A stretch of 48,284 bases of DNA from Sphingomonadales bacterium Ga0077531 (lineage in GTDB: Bacteria > Pseudomonadota > Alphaproteobacteria > Sphingomonadales > Sphingomonadaceae), in contig LNED01000032.1 of NCBI GenBank assembly GCA_001464915.1, positions 1 through 48,284 on the forward strand, in the 5' to 3' direction. Within the stretch, counting starts at the first letter, position 1, and every line of letters begins with the position of its first letter. Made by a program: the position numbers and the translations under genes. The notes beneath the pieces are model-generated. The model had not been told where the DNA came from. It did not search any database and saw only the letters and a program-made list of their open reading frames with translations. This document shows positions 16,670 through 25,545 of the stretch, piece by piece.

Positions 16670-17863
16670 ATGTCCGATCTGGAAACATTCCGCAGCGAAA
16701 CGCGCAGCTGGCTTGAGGCGAATTGCCCGGCCGAAATGCGCCAACCCGTGCGCGATGAGGACGACGTCTATTGGGGCGGCCGCCGTGCCAAGTTCAAGAA
16801 TGATGCGCAAAAGGCATGGTTTGAGGCCTGTCTGGCCAAGGGCTACACCGTACCTGCATGGCCCCAAGCCTATGGCGGGGCGGGGCTAAATGCCGCCGAA
16901 GCCAAGGTGCTGCGCGAAGAAATGGCCCGCATCGGCGCCCGCCCGCCACTCAGCAGCTTCGGCATCTGGATGCTTGGCCCGGCGCTTTTGCATTTCGGCA
17001 CCGAAGGGCAAAAGCAGCGTTTCCTGAACGAAATCGCGCGCGGTGAAATCCGCTGGTGTCAGGGCTATTCCGAACCAGGTTCGGGCAGCGACCTTGTCAG
17101 CCTTCAGACCTTTGGCGAAGATCACGGCGATCACTGGGTCGTTAACGGCCAGAAGATCTGGACGTCCTACGCCGATCACTGCGACTGGATTTTCTGCCTC
17201 GTCCGCACCGACAAAGCAGACAAGTATCAGGGCATCACTTTCATGCTGTATGATATGGCCAGCGAAGGCGTGACCACCAAGCCGATCCTGCTGATCAGCG
17301 GCAATTCGCCGTTCTGCGAAACCTTCTTCGACAACGTGTCGGTGCCCAAATCCTACGGCGAAGATTGTCCGGCCTATGTCGGCCAGATCAATCGCGGCTG
17401 GGATGTCGCCAAGTATCTGCTCGGCCACGAACGCGAGATGATTTCGGGCGCAGGCGGCGGTGATCGCACCGCAGCGATTGGCTCGGCGATGACGCGCGCT
17501 GCGGCCAAGACCGGCGACGAGGTTGACCCAGTGTTGCGCGCCGAGCTCGCCATGTTCGATGTCGATGCGCTGGCCTACAGCGCGATGGGCGAAAAGTTCC
17601 TCGACGAAATCAAGGTTGGCAAGTCGCACCCCGCACAGCCCAACATGATGAAATATGTCGGCACCGAACTGAACAAGCGCCGGCACGAGCTGATGATGGC
17701 GGTCGGCGGGTCGCGCGGTCTGGAATGGGACAGCGAAGAAACCGAAGGCGGCAAAGCGCCGCGCGGCTGGCTGCGTACCAAAGCGAACTCGATTGAAGGC
17801 GGCACCAGCGAGGTAATGCTCAACGTGATCGCCAAGCGCATTCTCGACCTGCCGGGCGCGTAA
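16670..17863 (+). CDS. Acyl-CoA dehydrogenase, likely catalytic partner of a pair
   Basis: This is a 397-residue acyl-CoA dehydrogenase. Markers are WCQGYSEPGSGSDLVSLQT (about 125-143), VVNGQKIWTSYADHCDW (about 155-171) and SIEGGTSEVMLNVIA near the C-terminus. GAGAGGAGAG precedes the ATG at 16670; the open frame from 16532 has no such site. It is followed by a second, more divergent acyl-CoA dehydrogenase gene. Tandem pairs of this size often make alpha2-beta2 enzymes for bulky substrates such as sterol side chains (FadE/ChsE type); that is an inference from arrangement. It is divergent from the transporter gene. Confidence 0.93.
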   Translation: MSDLETFRSETRSWLEANCPAEMRQPVRDEDDVYWGGRRAKFKNDAQKAWFEACLAKGYTVPAWPQAYGGAGLNAAEAKVLREEMARIGARPPLSSFGIWMLGPALLHFGTEGQKQRFLNEIARGEIRWCQGYSEPGSGSDLVSLQTFGEDHGDHWVVNGQKIWTSYADHCDWIFCLVRTDKADKYQGITFMLYDMASEGVTTKPILLISGNSPFCETFFDNVSVPKSYGEDCPAYVGQINRGWDVAKYLLGHEREMISGAGGGDRTAAIGSAMTRAAAKTGDEVDPVLRAELAMFDVDALAYSAMGEKFLDEIKVGKSHPAQPNMMKYVGTELNKRRHELMMAVGGSRGLEWDSEETEGGKAPRGWLRTKANSIEGGTSEVMLNVIAKRILDLPGA

Positions 17864-17869
17864 TCAGGG

Positions 17870-17949
17870 CGTCGCCCCGGGCTTGACCCGGGGCCGCTTG
17901 CCCGCCGCCACCAAGATCACAACGATCCCGGATCAAGTCCGGGACGACG
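17870..17949. repeat. 24-nt imperfect inverted repeat between two ACAD genes
   Basis: The arm at 17870-17893 (core CCCCGGGCTTGACCCGGGG) and the arm at 17926-17949 (core TCCCGGATCAAGTCCGGGA) are inverted copies, about 20 of 24 positions matching. Each arm is itself a hairpin. This CCGGACTTGATCCGGG-type palindrome is a dispersed non-coding repeat I associate with alphaproteobacteria. Confidence 0.75.
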
Positions 17950-17974
17950 GTTAGAATTCGGGAGAGGAACCCCA

Positions 17975-19114
17975 ATGCCCCTGTATCACAACGAAGATCA
18001 GGCCATGCTGGCCGATACCGCGCGCGGCTTCATCGCCGAGGAAGGCAACATCGCCAAGCAGCTGCGCCATTGGCGTGACCGCGACTGCAAGGACGGTTTC
18101 GGCCACGGTCTGTGGAAGCAGATGGCTGAAATGGGCTTCACCGGGATGCTGGTTGGCGAAGATGATGGCGGGCTGGGCATGGGCCATGTCGAAGCCGGGA
18201 TCGTGCTCGAAGAAATCGGCCGCAACCTGACCCCTTCGCCGTTCCTCACATCGTCCGTGCTCGCCGCGACGGCGTTGCAGCACGGCTCTGCCGACGTGAA
18301 GGGCCGCTACCTCCCCGGGCTGATCGCGGGCGAAAGCGTGTTTGCCGTTGCGATTGACGAGACGGCCAAACACCGCCCTTCGCGCATTGCCACCCGCGCC
18401 GAGGAATCGGGCAATGGCTTCAAACTGTCGGGCTCGAAAAGCTTCGTTGTCTATGGCGGCAGCGCCGACATGATCGTGGTCGCCGCGCGCACATCGGGCG
18501 CGGATGATGATGCGGGCGGCATCACGCTGTTTGCGGTGCCCAAGGATGCCGCCGGGATGAGCCACAAGGGCGTGCGGCTCGTGGATTCGTCGATGGCGAC
18601 CCACACCAAGTTCGACAATGTCGAATTGGACGGCGACGCCGTGATTGGCGAGATCGATGGCGGCCGCGCGGTGCTTGATGCGATGCTGATGGCCGGCCGC
18701 GTCGGCGCGGCAGCCGAAGGCGTCGGCGTCGCGCGCGGGGCGATGGACATGACCATCGATTACCTCAAACAGCGCAAGCAGTTCGGCAAGCTGATCGGTG
18801 AATTCCAAGCGCTGCAACACCGCGCCAGCCACTTGTATTCCGAAGTCGAAATCGCGCGCGCGGTGACGATCAAGGCGCAGCAACTGCTCGACGCGGGCAG
18901 CGAACAGGCCGATCTGATGACCAGCGTCGCCAAGGCCAAGGTCGCCAAGACCGCGCGCCTCGCGGTGCAGGAAGGCGTGCAGATGCACGGCGGCATCGGC
19001 ATGACCGATGAATATGATATCGGCCTGTATATGAAGCGCGACCGCGCGCTTGCCGAATTCCTTGGCGATGCGTTCTTCCATGCGAACCGCGTCGCAGAAT
19101 TGAGCGGGTACTGA
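17975..19114 (+). CDS. Acyl-CoA dehydrogenase, divergent partner subunit
   Basis: The 379-residue protein has the acyl-CoA dehydrogenase fold. The N-terminal helical part has LLAEIG-like features (EEIGRNLTPSPF, about 70-81) and the C-terminal part has QRKQFGKLIGEFQALQHR (about 266-283) and VQMHGGIGMTDEYDIGLYM (about 331-349). The usual TEP-GSD motif of the middle domain is replaced by AIDETAKHRPSRI. That suggests the non-catalytic or altered subunit of a heteromeric enzyme with the gene at 16670. GGAGAGGAAC precedes the ATG. Only two bases separate it from the SDR gene. Confidence 0.92.
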   Translation: MPLYHNEDQAMLADTARGFIAEEGNIAKQLRHWRDRDCKDGFGHGLWKQMAEMGFTGMLVGEDDGGLGMGHVEAGIVLEEIGRNLTPSPFLTSSVLAATALQHGSADVKGRYLPGLIAGESVFAVAIDETAKHRPSRIATRAEESGNGFKLSGSKSFVVYGGSADMIVVAARTSGADDDAGGITLFAVPKDAAGMSHKGVRLVDSSMATHTKFDNVELDGDAVIGEIDGGRAVLDAMLMAGRVGAAAEGVGVARGAMDMTIDYLKQRKQFGKLIGEFQALQHRASHLYSEVEIARAVTIKAQQLLDAGSEQADLMTSVAKAKVAKTARLAVQEGVQMHGGIGMTDEYDIGLYMKRDRALAEFLGDAFFHANRVAELSGY

Positions 19115-19116
19115 TC

Positions 19117-19926
19117 ATGGATATTCAATCACTATTCGGCCTCGATGGGCGCATCGCACTGGTCACCGGCGGCAGCCGCGGGATCGGCAAGATGTTTGTC
19201 GAAGGCCTGCTGGCCGCTGGGTGCGCCCGCGTCTATATCTCGGCCCGCAAGGTCGATCAGATGCAGGACACGATCGACGAATTCGGTGCGGATCGCGTTA
19301 TTGGCATCCAAGCTGACCTCAGCCAGATGGATGGCATGATCGCGCTCGCCGAAGAACTGAAGGCGCGCGAGACCCGGCTGGATATCCTGATCAACAATGC
19401 TGGTGCGGCATGGGGCCAGCCGTTCCTCGAATTCTCCGAAGCGGGCTGGCACCGGACGATGGACTTGAACGTCAAGACGCCGTTCTTCCTCACCCAGAAA
19501 CTGCACGGCCTGCTGGTCGAAGGCGGCAAGCAGGGGCGTCCGGCCAAGGTGATCCATGTCTCATCGATTGATGGGCAGCGGATCAACCCGTGGGAAACCT
19601 ATGCCTATCAGGCGTCCAAGGCGGCGGTGATCCAACTGACCCGGCGCATGGCGGCGCGGTTGATCGACGATAACATCGTTGTCACCTCAATCGCGCCGGG
19701 CGCTTTCCCGTCGGAAATGAACAAGGCGGCCAAAGATGCGCCTGACGCGTCGGCGGCAGGCATCCCGGCCAAGCGCATTGGCACCGCCGAAGACATGGCG
19801 GCCGCAGCAATCTATCTGTGCAGCCGTGCGGGCGATTATGTGGTCGGCGACACGCTCACCGTGGATGGCGGCGTGGTCAACGCCCACCTGCCCAGCCACT
19901 TCGCCGATCCGGGCGGCAAGGGCTAG
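19117..19926 (+). CDS. Short-chain dehydrogenase/reductase (RhlG/FabG-like)
   Basis: This 269-residue classical SDR has the cofactor motif TGGSRGIG (about 17-24), NNAG (about 91-94), the catalytic Ser in VSSIDG and the YxxxK motif in YQASK (about 165-169). The C-terminal DTLTVDGG is typical. The N-terminal LFGLDGRIALVTGG resembles RhlG-like beta-ketoacyl reductases. It probably oxidises or reduces a hydroxy/keto-acyl intermediate made by the two acyl-CoA dehydrogenases just upstream; the gap is two bases. NADP preference is suggested by the Arg in GGSRG but not proven. Confidence 0.93.
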   Translation: MDIQSLFGLDGRIALVTGGSRGIGKMFVEGLLAAGCARVYISARKVDQMQDTIDEFGADRVIGIQADLSQMDGMIALAEELKARETRLDILINNAGAAWGQPFLEFSEAGWHRTMDLNVKTPFFLTQKLHGLLVEGGKQGRPAKVIHVSSIDGQRINPWETYAYQASKAAVIQLTRRMAARLIDDNIVVTSIAPGAFPSEMNKAAKDAPDASAAGIPAKRIGTAEDMAAAAIYLCSRAGDYVVGDTLTVDGGVVNAHLPSHFADPGGKG

Positions 19927-20007
19927 CGCGCCGATAATCAAGCGATTGCGGCGGATGATGACGTTGCATAGACTGCGGCGTCATCACCTGCGCAAAGGGC
20001 CGCGATC

Positions 20008-20625
20008 ATGATCCGATTCTCCCGCACTCTGGCCGCCGCCTGCGGGCTGGCGTTGCTGACCCCTGCCGCGCAGGCACAGGACGCAACGCCCGAAACGCCG
20101 CCCACCGAAGAGGAATTCTCGCTCGACGAAGAAACCGCCGCGCCGGTCGAAATCAGCCCGGAAGTGACCGCCGTGCTGGGCCAGATGGACGAGGTTATCA
20201 AAGCGCTCGACAGCAAGGCGACGCGCACCGGCAATAGCTGGCAGTTCACGCTGGAAGAACGGGTGATGCTGGTCGTCACCGATGCCACCGCCGGGCGGAT
20301 GCGGATCATCACTCCGATTGCGCTGATCGCCGACCTGCCCGAAGATGCCATGCAACGCCTGATGCAGGCCAATTTCGATACCGCATTGGATGCGCGTTAT
20401 GCGGTCGCGCAGGATCTGGTGTGGGGCGCATTCCTGCACCCGCTCGACACGCTGACGCAGCGCGACTTCGCCTCGGGCATTTTGCAGACCCACAGCATCG
20501 GCGAAACGTTTGGCACCACCTTTTCCAGCGGCGCAATCAGCTATGGCGGCGGTGATAGCGGCGCGATTTTCGAAGAGCAGCTGAAGGAACTGCTCGACCA
20601 GTTGGAGAAGAACAGCACCACGTAA
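20008..20625 (+). CDS. Exported protein of unknown function
   Basis: This 205-residue product has a signal peptide (1-23, ending PAAQAQ) followed by an acidic Pro/Glu/Thr-rich linker (24-50). The mature domain (about 53-170) alternates helices and strands in a way that recalls YbjN/type III chaperone-like folds, for example EERVMLVVTDATAGRMRIITP and DARYAVAQDLVWGAFLHPL. I would not assign a function from that. The last 30 residues are Gly/Ser then helical. AAAGGG precedes the ATG. It faces the autotransporter gene across a strong shared hairpin. Confidence 0.75.
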   Translation: MIRFSRTLAAACGLALLTPAAQAQDATPETPPTEEEFSLDEETAAPVEISPEVTAVLGQMDEVIKALDSKATRTGNSWQFTLEERVMLVVTDATAGRMRIITPIALIADLPEDAMQRLMQANFDTALDARYAVAQDLVWGAFLHPLDTLTQRDFASGILQTHSIGETFGTTFSSGAISYGGGDSGAIFEEQLKELLDQLEKNSTT

Positions 20626-20702
20626 TCTGGCGTGGAGGCTTATCCGAAGCCAGCCGGGTCTGGCAGCGGGCGCAAGCGGTGCAATGATTGTCGCGCAAAC
20701 GA

Positions 20703-20738
20703 AAATGCGGGAGGCAGATTGCTCTACCTCCCGCATTT
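20703..20738. terminator. Strong bidirectional hairpin between convergent genes
   Basis: AAATGCGGGAGG (20703-20714) pairs perfectly with CCTCCCGCATTT (20727-20738) over a 12-base loop. It lies between the stop codons of two convergent genes. On the minus strand it is followed by a T-rich stretch (ATTTTCGTTT), so it should best end the autotransporter transcript. Confidence 0.75.
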
Positions 20739-20772
20739 CTCAAGTTAACCGGCTTATTCACCCGGCGAGGGA

Positions 20773-23700
20773 TTATTTCCCGCCGAAGGTGATCACCAGA
20801 CTGCCGAAGAAGGCATTGTCCCTGATGTCTGATCCGAACCGTCCCTGATAGCCGATCCGGCCCGTCACCTTTTCGGTGAACAGCGCGGCTAGGCTGAACC
20901 CGGCCATCACCGAATCCTTGTCGGATTGCGGGGATGCGGTGGTGAACAAGGCGTTGCCCGGTGCATCGATGAACCGCTGGGTGGTGTTGAATACCCCCTT
21001 GCTATCATTGCGATAGGCCACCTTTGCTTCGGGAACCACGATCCCGAACTTGCCGGCCCATTTCAACCCGGCAAGGATAGAGGTCGCATCCTGGCTCTGG
21101 CTGGCAAAGCCAAGATTGGCACCGCCCACCCCTGCTTCATCGAAGGAATTCAGCTTCACGTCGGTGTATTCGATGCCCACGAATGGGGTCACCCACGTCT
21201 GGCCCACCGGCAAACGCCCACCTGCTTCGGCATAGATTGACGTCACTCTGAAATCAGGTTCGCTGGTGATGGTGCCTGCCGTGGTCAGGATCCCGATCGA
21301 CCGGACAGCGTCGCCATCAAGCTTGGAATAGCTGCCGTTGGCGCGGATGTAGAAATCACCCAGGTCAAATCCGGCAAGCAGGCCGAGCTGGTAGCCATTG
21401 CTGTTTACCTCACCGCCATATTGGTCGGTTTCGCTGTCCACCTGACGATAGCCGCCAAAGGCGCCGATGGTGAAGTTGCCGATTGTGTAATCGACCCCCA
21501 ACAGCGCGTGCGCGCCATCGCTGCTGTGGCCGATGCCGTTGCCATCGGTTCGGACGCGGGCATCGTTGATACCGCCGATGGCCCACAGGCGCAGGCCTTC
21601 GTCGCCTTCACGGCAGGCTGCGATCTCGCCCTTGTTCACCGCGCAATCGATCTGGTCGGACACCAGCGTGCTGATCTGCAGCGAATTGTTGCGCAGGGCC
21701 TGCATGTGTCCGGCGTATTGCGCCCCGCTCAGCTGGTTCATCGCATCAGCATATTCGCTGGCATCATCGATCAGGAACAGATTGGCCAGCAGTCCGCCAA
21801 ATGCGCCTGTCTGGGTCGGGCTGTAGACCGTCTCGATTGCACCAGCCGCCGCCGCTTCGTTGGACGACAGTCCGCCGACCGCGTTGAACGCCACCCGGGT
21901 CAGCCGCAGATCGACATTGTTGGCGGTATCGTAAGACACTGTCGGGGTCAGCAGCACCGATCCGGTATTGGTGGTCACTGTGGCGAACTCGCCAACCCGT
22001 GTCTCGGCATCAATGATGTCATCAAACACATAGAGATCATCAAAAAGGCCGTTTGGCGTGTTGACCACCAGCCGCAGGTTGGCCCCCGCAATCGTGGCCG
22101 TGTTGGCGTTGACATAGGGGTAGGCCACCTGTGCGTCAGCCGCCAGCGTGCTGCTGGGCAGTTGCAGCTGCAACGTGCTGCCGCTGGCGAGTGTGAAGCT
22201 GTCGACGTTCACGCCCGCTGGCCCATCATAGCTGGGGTTGTTGTTCGGCTGATCGACCAGATAGAGGGTCGCACCATTGGCCACCGTCAGGGAGCCGACC
22301 AGCGAACCGACCGGGCCAGCCGCGAACACGGCGAACTCTTCCATCATCGGCGCATCCGGGTTGATGATGCCATCCAAGGTGGTCGTGCCGCTTGCGATCG
22401 TGATCGTGTCGGTCGCGCTCAGTCGGATGTTGCCATAGACGTTGCTGGCACCGGTGAAGCGAATGTCGACCGGGTTCGGCGCGGCGCTGGTGTCGATTGC
22501 CGTGCCGCGGGTGAAGGTGGCGCCGCCGTCGATGCTTTGCCGCGCGATGATGGCACCGCCATTGTTGACGATGGTCATCCGGTCGGTTTCTCCCGGCACC
22601 ACCGGCGAAATCGCAAAGTCGTCCACCAGAATGCCAACCGCCTGCGAAATGCCGCCGTTGGTGATGGCTGTGGCGCGGATCGTGCCGGTGTTGGTGAACG
22701 TGGCGACGTTGGCCGCCGAGCGGAAGTGCACGCCGGTGGCAGTCGCTTCGGCAAGCGGCCCTTCTGTCGCTGTTCCGCCCGTCGCCGTCGCGTTCACGGC
22801 CAGCATCCCGCTATTGGCTGCTGCGCCGCTGATGCGATTGGTAAAGCCTTCCCACGGATCCTCGACCTCTTCTTCGCCTTCGCCGCCGCCCATGCCGCCG
22901 CCCATGCCCATGCCGCCGCCGCCTTCTTCAGGGGGCAGGGTGGTCGGGTCGATCGTAGCGAAAATCTCCATGCCGGTGGCCGTGGCGATCGCCGCACTGT
23001 CGCTGGTTGCAGCCGCGTTGACGGTGAAGGTGCCGCCATTCGACACGTTCAGCGCCAATGGCTCGCTGATCACCTGATAGCCGACCGATTCCGCACTGCC
23101 GACTGAGCCGTCAATGCCGCCAGCCACGGTGGACGTCGCGCTGACGGTGAAGGTGCCGGTATTGTTGAACCCGGCATTGAAGCCGCCGACTGAAAGGCCC
23201 GTTTGGCGAACACCGCGGGCAAGCGCCGCCGAATTGGCCGCTGCGTCGGTCGAAGTGGCAGACGACACCGAACCGACATTGAATGTCCCGGCGTTGTTGA
23301 AGTTCACGTTGGACACGCCGATGATATTGCCGTTCTGCAGCACCGCCGCGCCAATCTGCGACGAGGCATCGGCTGCGCCGGCCGCATTGGCGGTGGCTGA
23401 GGCCGAGATATTGATCATACCCCCGGCAGCATTGTTCAGCGTGGCGTTGCCGACCCGACCGACAAAGGTTTCCGGCCCACCCGCTTCAACGACCTGTTGG
23501 ATCGTGCCATTCGAAATGGTGCTTGCAGTGGCGGTGCCGGTTTCGCCGGTCGATGTTGCCCGCGAGGTGAATGTCGCGGTGATTGTGCCAGCGTTGGTGA
23601 TGGTCGAATTGGCTGTGCCTTCATCTGCGCCGCTCGCCTGTGCCTGCACCAGGATCACTGGGCCTTTGGTTGTTTCGCCGGTGGAGAAGCCATCCCCGCC

Positions 23701-24672
23701 CAGCGCGGTGGCGCTGGCATTGCCCAGCGCCGTTGCGGTGGCGCTGGAAGTTACCGTGATGCTGCGTCCCGCATTGTTGACAAGCGCCGCACTGCCGACG
23801 TCTGTGCCCGTGCCATTGACCGCGCTGCGGATGTGGAACAGGCCATGTTCGCCCCCGCCAGCACCAGCCAAAGCCTCGGCATCAAGCGCGCTTGAGGTAG
23901 CCGTGGCAATGGAGGCAGCGGTAATCGTGCCATTGTTGGTCAGCGTGGTGTTGGCGGTAACGTCGCCGCTGCCGTTGCCCTGCGCGCGCATGAACACGGC
24001 TTCTTGCAGTGCAGATGTGGCGCTGGCCGAGTCCGCCGCAGAAGCGGTTGCCGTGGACGAGAAGTTGAAGGTGCCGCTGTTGGTGTGGGTGACTGTGGTG
24101 GTGCCGGTTTGGTTGCCCTCAATCACCGCTTCCTGATGCACCCCGCCGATTGCAGACGAATTCGCACGCGCGCCGAATGCATCGCCCATGCCTGGCCCGG
24201 TCGTGCCGGTTGCACTGGCCGCAGCGCCGATGTTCAGCGTTCCGGTGTTGACGAAGGCCGCCGACACATCGGTGTAAGGGCCGGCAATATTCTGCAAGAT
24301 GCCATCGACCAGCGTGGCATTGGCGATGGCCTGCCCGTCGGTATTGGTGGCGGTGGCCCGGGCAAAAATGGTGGTGCTGCCATCATTGGTCAGCGAAGCG
24401 GCACCCGTGGTCGCGCCGCCTTCTTCACCCACCACAAGTTGTTCGATCGTACCCGAAGCGACATCCACAACATTGGCTGTGGCCGCTGGTGTGCCGGTGG
24501 TGGTGACGCCGGTTTCAAGCGGGGTTTCCCCCGGAATGGTGGCAACCTCAGGCAGGCTCACACCTGGAACTGTCGTGGTCGTCATTTGCGCCAAAGCAGG
24601 CATGGTCAGGCACATCGCGGCAGCCGAGGTGCTGAGGGCAAGTGCCGCGCGCTTCGAGTAAAAAGCCATCAT
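20773..24672 (-). CDS. Large autotransporter adhesin-like protein
   Basis: This 1299-residue type V secreted protein has three parts. Residues 1-29 are a signal peptide ending PALAQ. About 50-1000 is a passenger made of degenerate repeats in which NNGTI/NTGTF-type turns alternate with strings of Ala, Thr and Ser, as expected for a beta-helix. About 1025-1299 is the autotransporter beta-barrel (LRLWAIGGI start, closing LVITFGGK). A Gly/Met/Glu-rich insertion breaks the passenger near 580-605. It should export its passenger to the cell surface, probably for adhesion. ATG 24672 follows GGAGCGAA. Two FNR/FixK-like boxes lie upstream. Confidence 0.93.
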   Translation of the reverse strand: MMAFYSKRAALALSTSAAAMCLTMPALAQMTTTTVPGVSLPEVATIPGETPLETGVTTTGTPAATANVVDVASGTIEQLVVGEEGGATTGAASLTNDGSTTIFARATATNTDGQAIANATLVDGILQNIAGPYTDVSAAFVNTGTLNIGAAASATGTTGPGMGDAFGARANSSAIGGVHQEAVIEGNQTGTTTVTHTNSGTFNFSSTATASAADSASATSALQEAVFMRAQGNGSGDVTANTTLTNNGTITAASIATATSSALDAEALAGAGGGEHGLFHIRSAVNGTGTDVGSAALVNNAGRSITVTSSATATALGNASATALGGDGFSTGETTKGPVILVQAQASGADEGTANSTITNAGTITATFTSRATSTGETGTATASTISNGTIQQVVEAGGPETFVGRVGNATLNNAAGGMINISASATANAAGAADASSQIGAAVLQNGNIIGVSNVNFNNAGTFNVGSVSSATSTDAAANSAALARGVRQTGLSVGGFNAGFNNTGTFTVSATSTVAGGIDGSVGSAESVGYQVISEPLALNVSNGGTFTVNAAATSDSAAIATATGMEIFATIDPTTLPPEEGGGGMGMGGGMGGGEGEEEVEDPWEGFTNRISGAAANSGMLAVNATATGGTATEGPLAEATATGVHFRSAANVATFTNTGTIRATAITNGGISQAVGILVDDFAISPVVPGETDRMTIVNNGGAIIARQSIDGGATFTRGTAIDTSAAPNPVDIRFTGASNVYGNIRLSATDTITIASGTTTLDGIINPDAPMMEEFAVFAAGPVGSLVGSLTVANGATLYLVDQPNNNPSYDGPAGVNVDSFTLASGSTLQLQLPSSTLAADAQVAYPYVNANTATIAGANLRLVVNTPNGLFDDLYVFDDIIDAETRVGEFATVTTNTGSVLLTPTVSYDTANNVDLRLTRVAFNAVGGLSSNEAAAAGAIETVYSPTQTGAFGGLLANLFLIDDASEYADAMNQLSGAQYAGHMQALRNNSLQISTLVSDQIDCAVNKGEIAACREGDEGLRLWAIGGINDARVRTDGNGIGHSSDGAHALLGVDYTIGNFTIGAFGGYRQVDSETDQYGGEVNSNGYQLGLLAGFDLGDFYIRANGSYSKLDGDAVRSIGILTTAGTITSEPDFRVTSIYAEAGGRLPVGQTWVTPFVGIEYTDVKLNSFDEAGVGGANLGFASQSQDATSILAGLKWAGKFGIVVPEAKVAYRNDSKGVFNTTQRFIDAPGNALFTTASPQSDKDSVMAGFSLAALFTEKVTGRIGYQGRFGSDIRDNAFFGSLVITFGGK

Positions 24673-24767
24673 TTCGCTCCCTATTTGCAGGGCCCTGAAG
24701 GAGGGCCGCCGGCCATCAATCCTACTGATGGTCATTGGGGAGCTAATCTTCCGATGATGATCGGAAA

Positions 24768-24781
24768 ATGATCTAGATCAA
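24768..24781. promoter_or_regulatory. FNR/FixK-like box, proximal
   Basis: ATGATCTAGATCAA is one base from the palindromic TTGAY-N4-RTCAA consensus bound by CRP/FNR-family regulators of the FNR/FixK type. Its centre is 102 bp upstream of the autotransporter start codon and 32 bp from a second, perfect box. Confidence 0.6.
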
Positions 24782-24799
24782 ACTATGCATTTTTGGTTT

Positions 24800-24813
24800 T
24801 TGACTTAGATCAA
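24800..24813. promoter_or_regulatory. FNR/FixK-like box, distal, perfect match
   Basis: TTGACTTAGATCAA fits TTGAY-N4-RTCAA exactly. It sits in an AT-rich patch that stands out in this GC-rich region, 32 bp centre-to-centre (three helical turns) from the proximal box. Oxygen- or redox-dependent control of the autotransporter gene is a reasonable inference. Confidence 0.68.
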
Positions 24814-24852
24814 AATGAATTGCGTCATGTTCTGGTCGCAAGGTCGGTCGTC

Positions 24853-25503
24853 TTACTGCATTAACCCGCGCACGAACGGGATCAGCCCGGTCTGGCGTTG
24901 GCGCTTCATCCGCTCTGCTTCCAGAATGGCGCGCACCTTTGCAAAACAGACGTTCACATCATCATTGATGATCACGTAATCATACCCGTCCCAGTGGCTG
25001 ATTTCGGCGCGCGCGCGTTCCATCCGGGCGTTGATCACCTCGGCGCTGTCGGTCGCCCGGCCTTGCAGCCGTCGGTGGAGTTCGTCGATCGAGGGCGGCA
25101 GGATGAACACCCGCACCACATCCTGCTGATCCTTCTGATACAGCTGCTGGGTGCCCTGCCAGTCGATATCGAACAGGAAGTCCTGGCCTTCTTTCAGTGC
25201 GGCACGGATGATACCCTTGGGCGTGCCGTAACGATAGCCGAACACGTGCGCCCATTCGTAGAAATCATCCTCGTCCACCATCGCATCGAACTTGGCATCG
25301 GAGACGAAATGATAATGCACCCCGTCAATCTCACCCGGGCGCGGCGGGCGGGTGGTAGCGGAGACCGAAAGCTTGATCTCGGCGTCCTTGGCCAGCAGCA
25401 TCCGCGACAAGGTGGTCTTGCCCGCGCCCGACGGCGAGGACAGGATGAACATCAGGCCGCGGCGGTGCAGCTGGTCGGCGGAATTGTGTGAGGTGTCGCC
25501 CAT
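24853..25503 (-). CDS. gmk: Guanylate kinase
   Basis: Gmk phosphorylates GMP to GDP with ATP, supplying guanine nucleotides; in this genome it also feeds the (p)ppGpp pathway whose enzyme is encoded at 41126. The P-loop is SSPSGAGKTTLSR (about 23-35). GMP-binding features follow: SATTRPPRPGEIDGVHYHFVS in pieces (about 47-67) and EWAHVFGYRYGTPKG. The product is about 216 residues, slightly longer at the N-terminus than E. coli Gmk. ATG 25503 follows GGAG at good spacing; an upstream in-frame start at 25533 is less likely. Confidence 0.96.
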   Translation of the reverse strand: MGDTSHNSADQLHRRGLMFILSSPSGAGKTTLSRMLLAKDAEIKLSVSATTRPPRPGEIDGVHYHFVSDAKFDAMVDEDDFYEWAHVFGYRYGTPKGIIRAALKEGQDFLFDIDWQGTQQLYQKDQQDVVRVFILPPSIDELHRRLQGRATDSAEVINARMERARAEISHWDGYDYVIINDDVNVCFAKVRAILEAERMKRQRQTGLIPFVRGLMQ

Positions 25504-25545
25504 AGGCTCCGTTGCACCAACATGGGCGGACAAATCAAGGGGCGG

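Noticed and set aside
17951..19081. 376-residue minus-strand frame
   Set aside because: It is the complement of the second acyl-CoA dehydrogenase, rich in His and Arg as expected from antisense GC-rich codons.
21421..24136. Long plus-strand open frames (561 and 340 residues) opposite the autotransporter
   Set aside because: They are antisense reflections of a GC-rich, repetitive gene. Their translations have no family features and no ribosome binding sites.
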